NCBI GenBank assembly: GCA_015232735.1
Contig: JADFZC010000123.1
Location: forward strand, 1-7,271
From: Oligoflexales bacterium
GTDB taxonomy: Bacteria; Bdellovibrionota; Oligoflexia; Oligoflexales; Oligoflexaceae
Direction: 5' to 3'
DNA: 7,271 nt
The position numbers and the translations under genes were made by a program. Shown piece after piece: positions 6,375 through 7,271 of the stretch. Under the pieces are notes generated by a model. The model searched no databases, was not told the DNA's origin, and was given only the letters and a program-made list of their open reading frames with translations. Numbering within the stretch: the first letter of the stretch is position 1; each line of letters opens with the position of its first letter.

Positions 6375-7271
6375 TCAGCGTCTTTTTGGGTCAAAAACCT
6401 CCAAAGTAGCCTCACCGACAAAATTGACAAGCAGAATCATCATCACCAGCACGGTGATAATGGGTACACCGATCCACCAGGCATTGATGTTATCCAGTGC
6501 CTGTGCGAGGCCTTCACCAAAACTGGGTGTGGGAGGCGGGACGCCAAGCCCGAGGAAATCGAGTCCGACAAGTGCAACCATCCCCTCCTTGATACTGAAT
6601 GGAAACCCTGTGATCACCATCGTAAGGGCATTTGGCAGGATGTGACGCCCCATGATCGTCAGGTCCGAAACACCAAGTGCTCTCGCCGCCTTCACATAAT
6701 CAAGGTTTCTAGATCTCAGAAACTCGACACGTATCAGGGATTGCGGGCCAACCCATTCCCAAAGGGAGAGAACCACGATCATTAACACAAGGCTGCGTTG
6801 AAAAATACTGGCGATAAGAATAAGAGCATAAAGGGAGGGGATCGACATCCAGATTTCAATAATCCTTTGAATGATCAAATCAACCTTGCCGCCAAAATAA
6901 CCCTCAATGGAACCGATCAAAATGCCAATGAGCGCGTTTACAGATGCCAAGACCAGAGCAAAGAGGAGTGAAATACGAAAACCATAGATCAGCCTCGAAA
7001 GGACATCGCGTCCCCTGTTATCCGTTCCCAACCAGTTTTCAGTTGATGGTGGGCTGGGATGTTTGAGCTCCGGATTAAAATTTATAGCTTTATAATCCCA
7101 TGGAATAGGGGGATATATAACCCAGTTGCCCGCTTTGGCAAACTCCTTTTTGATAACGGGATCAGAGTAATCGGCCTCTGTATCAAAGATGCCGCCAAAG
7201 GTCTTCTCGGAATAGAATTGAAACAGTGGATAATAATATTTTCCCCCATAAAAAACGAGCAGGGGCCTGGA
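6375..7271 (-). CDS. yejE: Peptide ABC importer permease, YejE/OppC type (N-terminus outside window)
   Basis: An open frame enters from the right edge and gives 298 residues ending in EVFDPKRR; about 40 N-terminal residues, including the first membrane helix, are missing. The TTG at 7031 in NWLGTDNRGRDV is internal and not a start, because homologous sequence continues upstream to the edge. The first 75 or so visible residues are the periplasmic region typical of YejE: PLFQFYSEKTFGGIFDTEADY, WVIYPPIPWDYKAINF and HPSPPSTENWLGTD. Membrane helices follow at about 99-120, 143-172, 213-238 and 266-285. The coupling loop is AARALGVSDLTIMGRHILPN (195-214), the EAA motif that docks on the ATPase. It closely tracks E. 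coli YejE (341 residues). It works with the fused ATPase just downstream. The partner permease (yejB) and binding protein (yejA) are expected beyond the right edge. Confidence 0.93.
   Translation of the reverse strand, partial: SRPLLVFYGGKYYYPLFQFYSEKTFGGIFDTEADYSDPVIKKEFAKAGNWVIYPPIPWDYKAINFNPELKHPSPPSTENWLGTDNRGRDVLSRLIYGFRISLLFALVLASVNALIGILIGSIEGYFGGKVDLIIQRIIEIWMSIPSLYALILIASIFQRSLVLMIVVLSLWEWVGPQSLIRVEFLRSRNLDYVKAARALGVSDLTIMGRHILPNALTMVITGFPFSIKEGMVALVGLDFLGLGVPPPTPSFGEGLAQALDNINAWWIGVPIITVLVMMILLVNFVGEATLEVFDPKRR

Noticed and set aside
7029..7031. TTG as the start codon of a 218-residue permease
   Set aside because: The frame stays open to the right edge, and the 80 upstream codons encode the YejE-type periplasmic region, so this TTG is an internal leucine codon.
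1..7271. CRISPR array, tRNA or rRNA gene, transposase
   Set aside because: I looked for regularly spaced direct repeats, cloverleaf-like sequences and transposase or integrase motifs on both strands and saw none.

Overview
The window carries six protein genes. Two ordinary chromosomal blocks flank an A/T-rich stretch of less usual content. The organism looks like a Gram-negative bacterium. The evidence is a Yej/Opp-type peptide importer with a YejE-like permease, a bacterial-type prolyl-tRNA synthetase with an inserted editing domain, and an intergenic palindromic element with TGTCAT/ATGACA ends. From memory, that element and the moderate base composition fit Desulfobacterota (Desulfobacteria-like), but the taxonomic guess is weak.

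Layout, left to right. Positions 2-295 (+) hold the C-terminal part of a pyrimidine-dimer DNA glycosylase-like protein (PF03013 type), cut by the window edge. Positions 301-2043 (-) hold complete proS, which meets that gene tail to tail with only 5 bases between. Positions 2044-2619 form a long non-coding A/T-rich region with an 86-bp palindromic element and a separate A/T-rich hairpin. Positions 2620-2868 (+) encode a small secreted, cysteine-containing peptide of unknown function behind a perfect Shine-Dalgarno sequence. Its 3' end overlaps by 60 bp, on the opposite strand, the end of a 455-residue half-size ABC exporter-like protein (2809-4176, -). The ATPase domain of that protein is strikingly reduced. 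Positions 4279-6360 (-) encode a fused double ATPase of a peptide importer (YejF/DppD-DppF type). Positions 6375-7271 (-) encode most of its partner permease (YejE/OppC type), whose N-terminus lies beyond the right edge.

Functionally, the right side is the distal end of a peptide-uptake operon. The order permease then ATPase matches yejE-yejF, so yejB and a binding protein would be expected to the right. proS is a stand-alone housekeeping gene. The middle pair, secreted small peptide plus compact ABC exporter, is the best candidate for something undescribed. It could be a small-peptide export or immunity cassette, or a degraded remnant. The sequence alone supports the proximity and the odd architecture, not a function.
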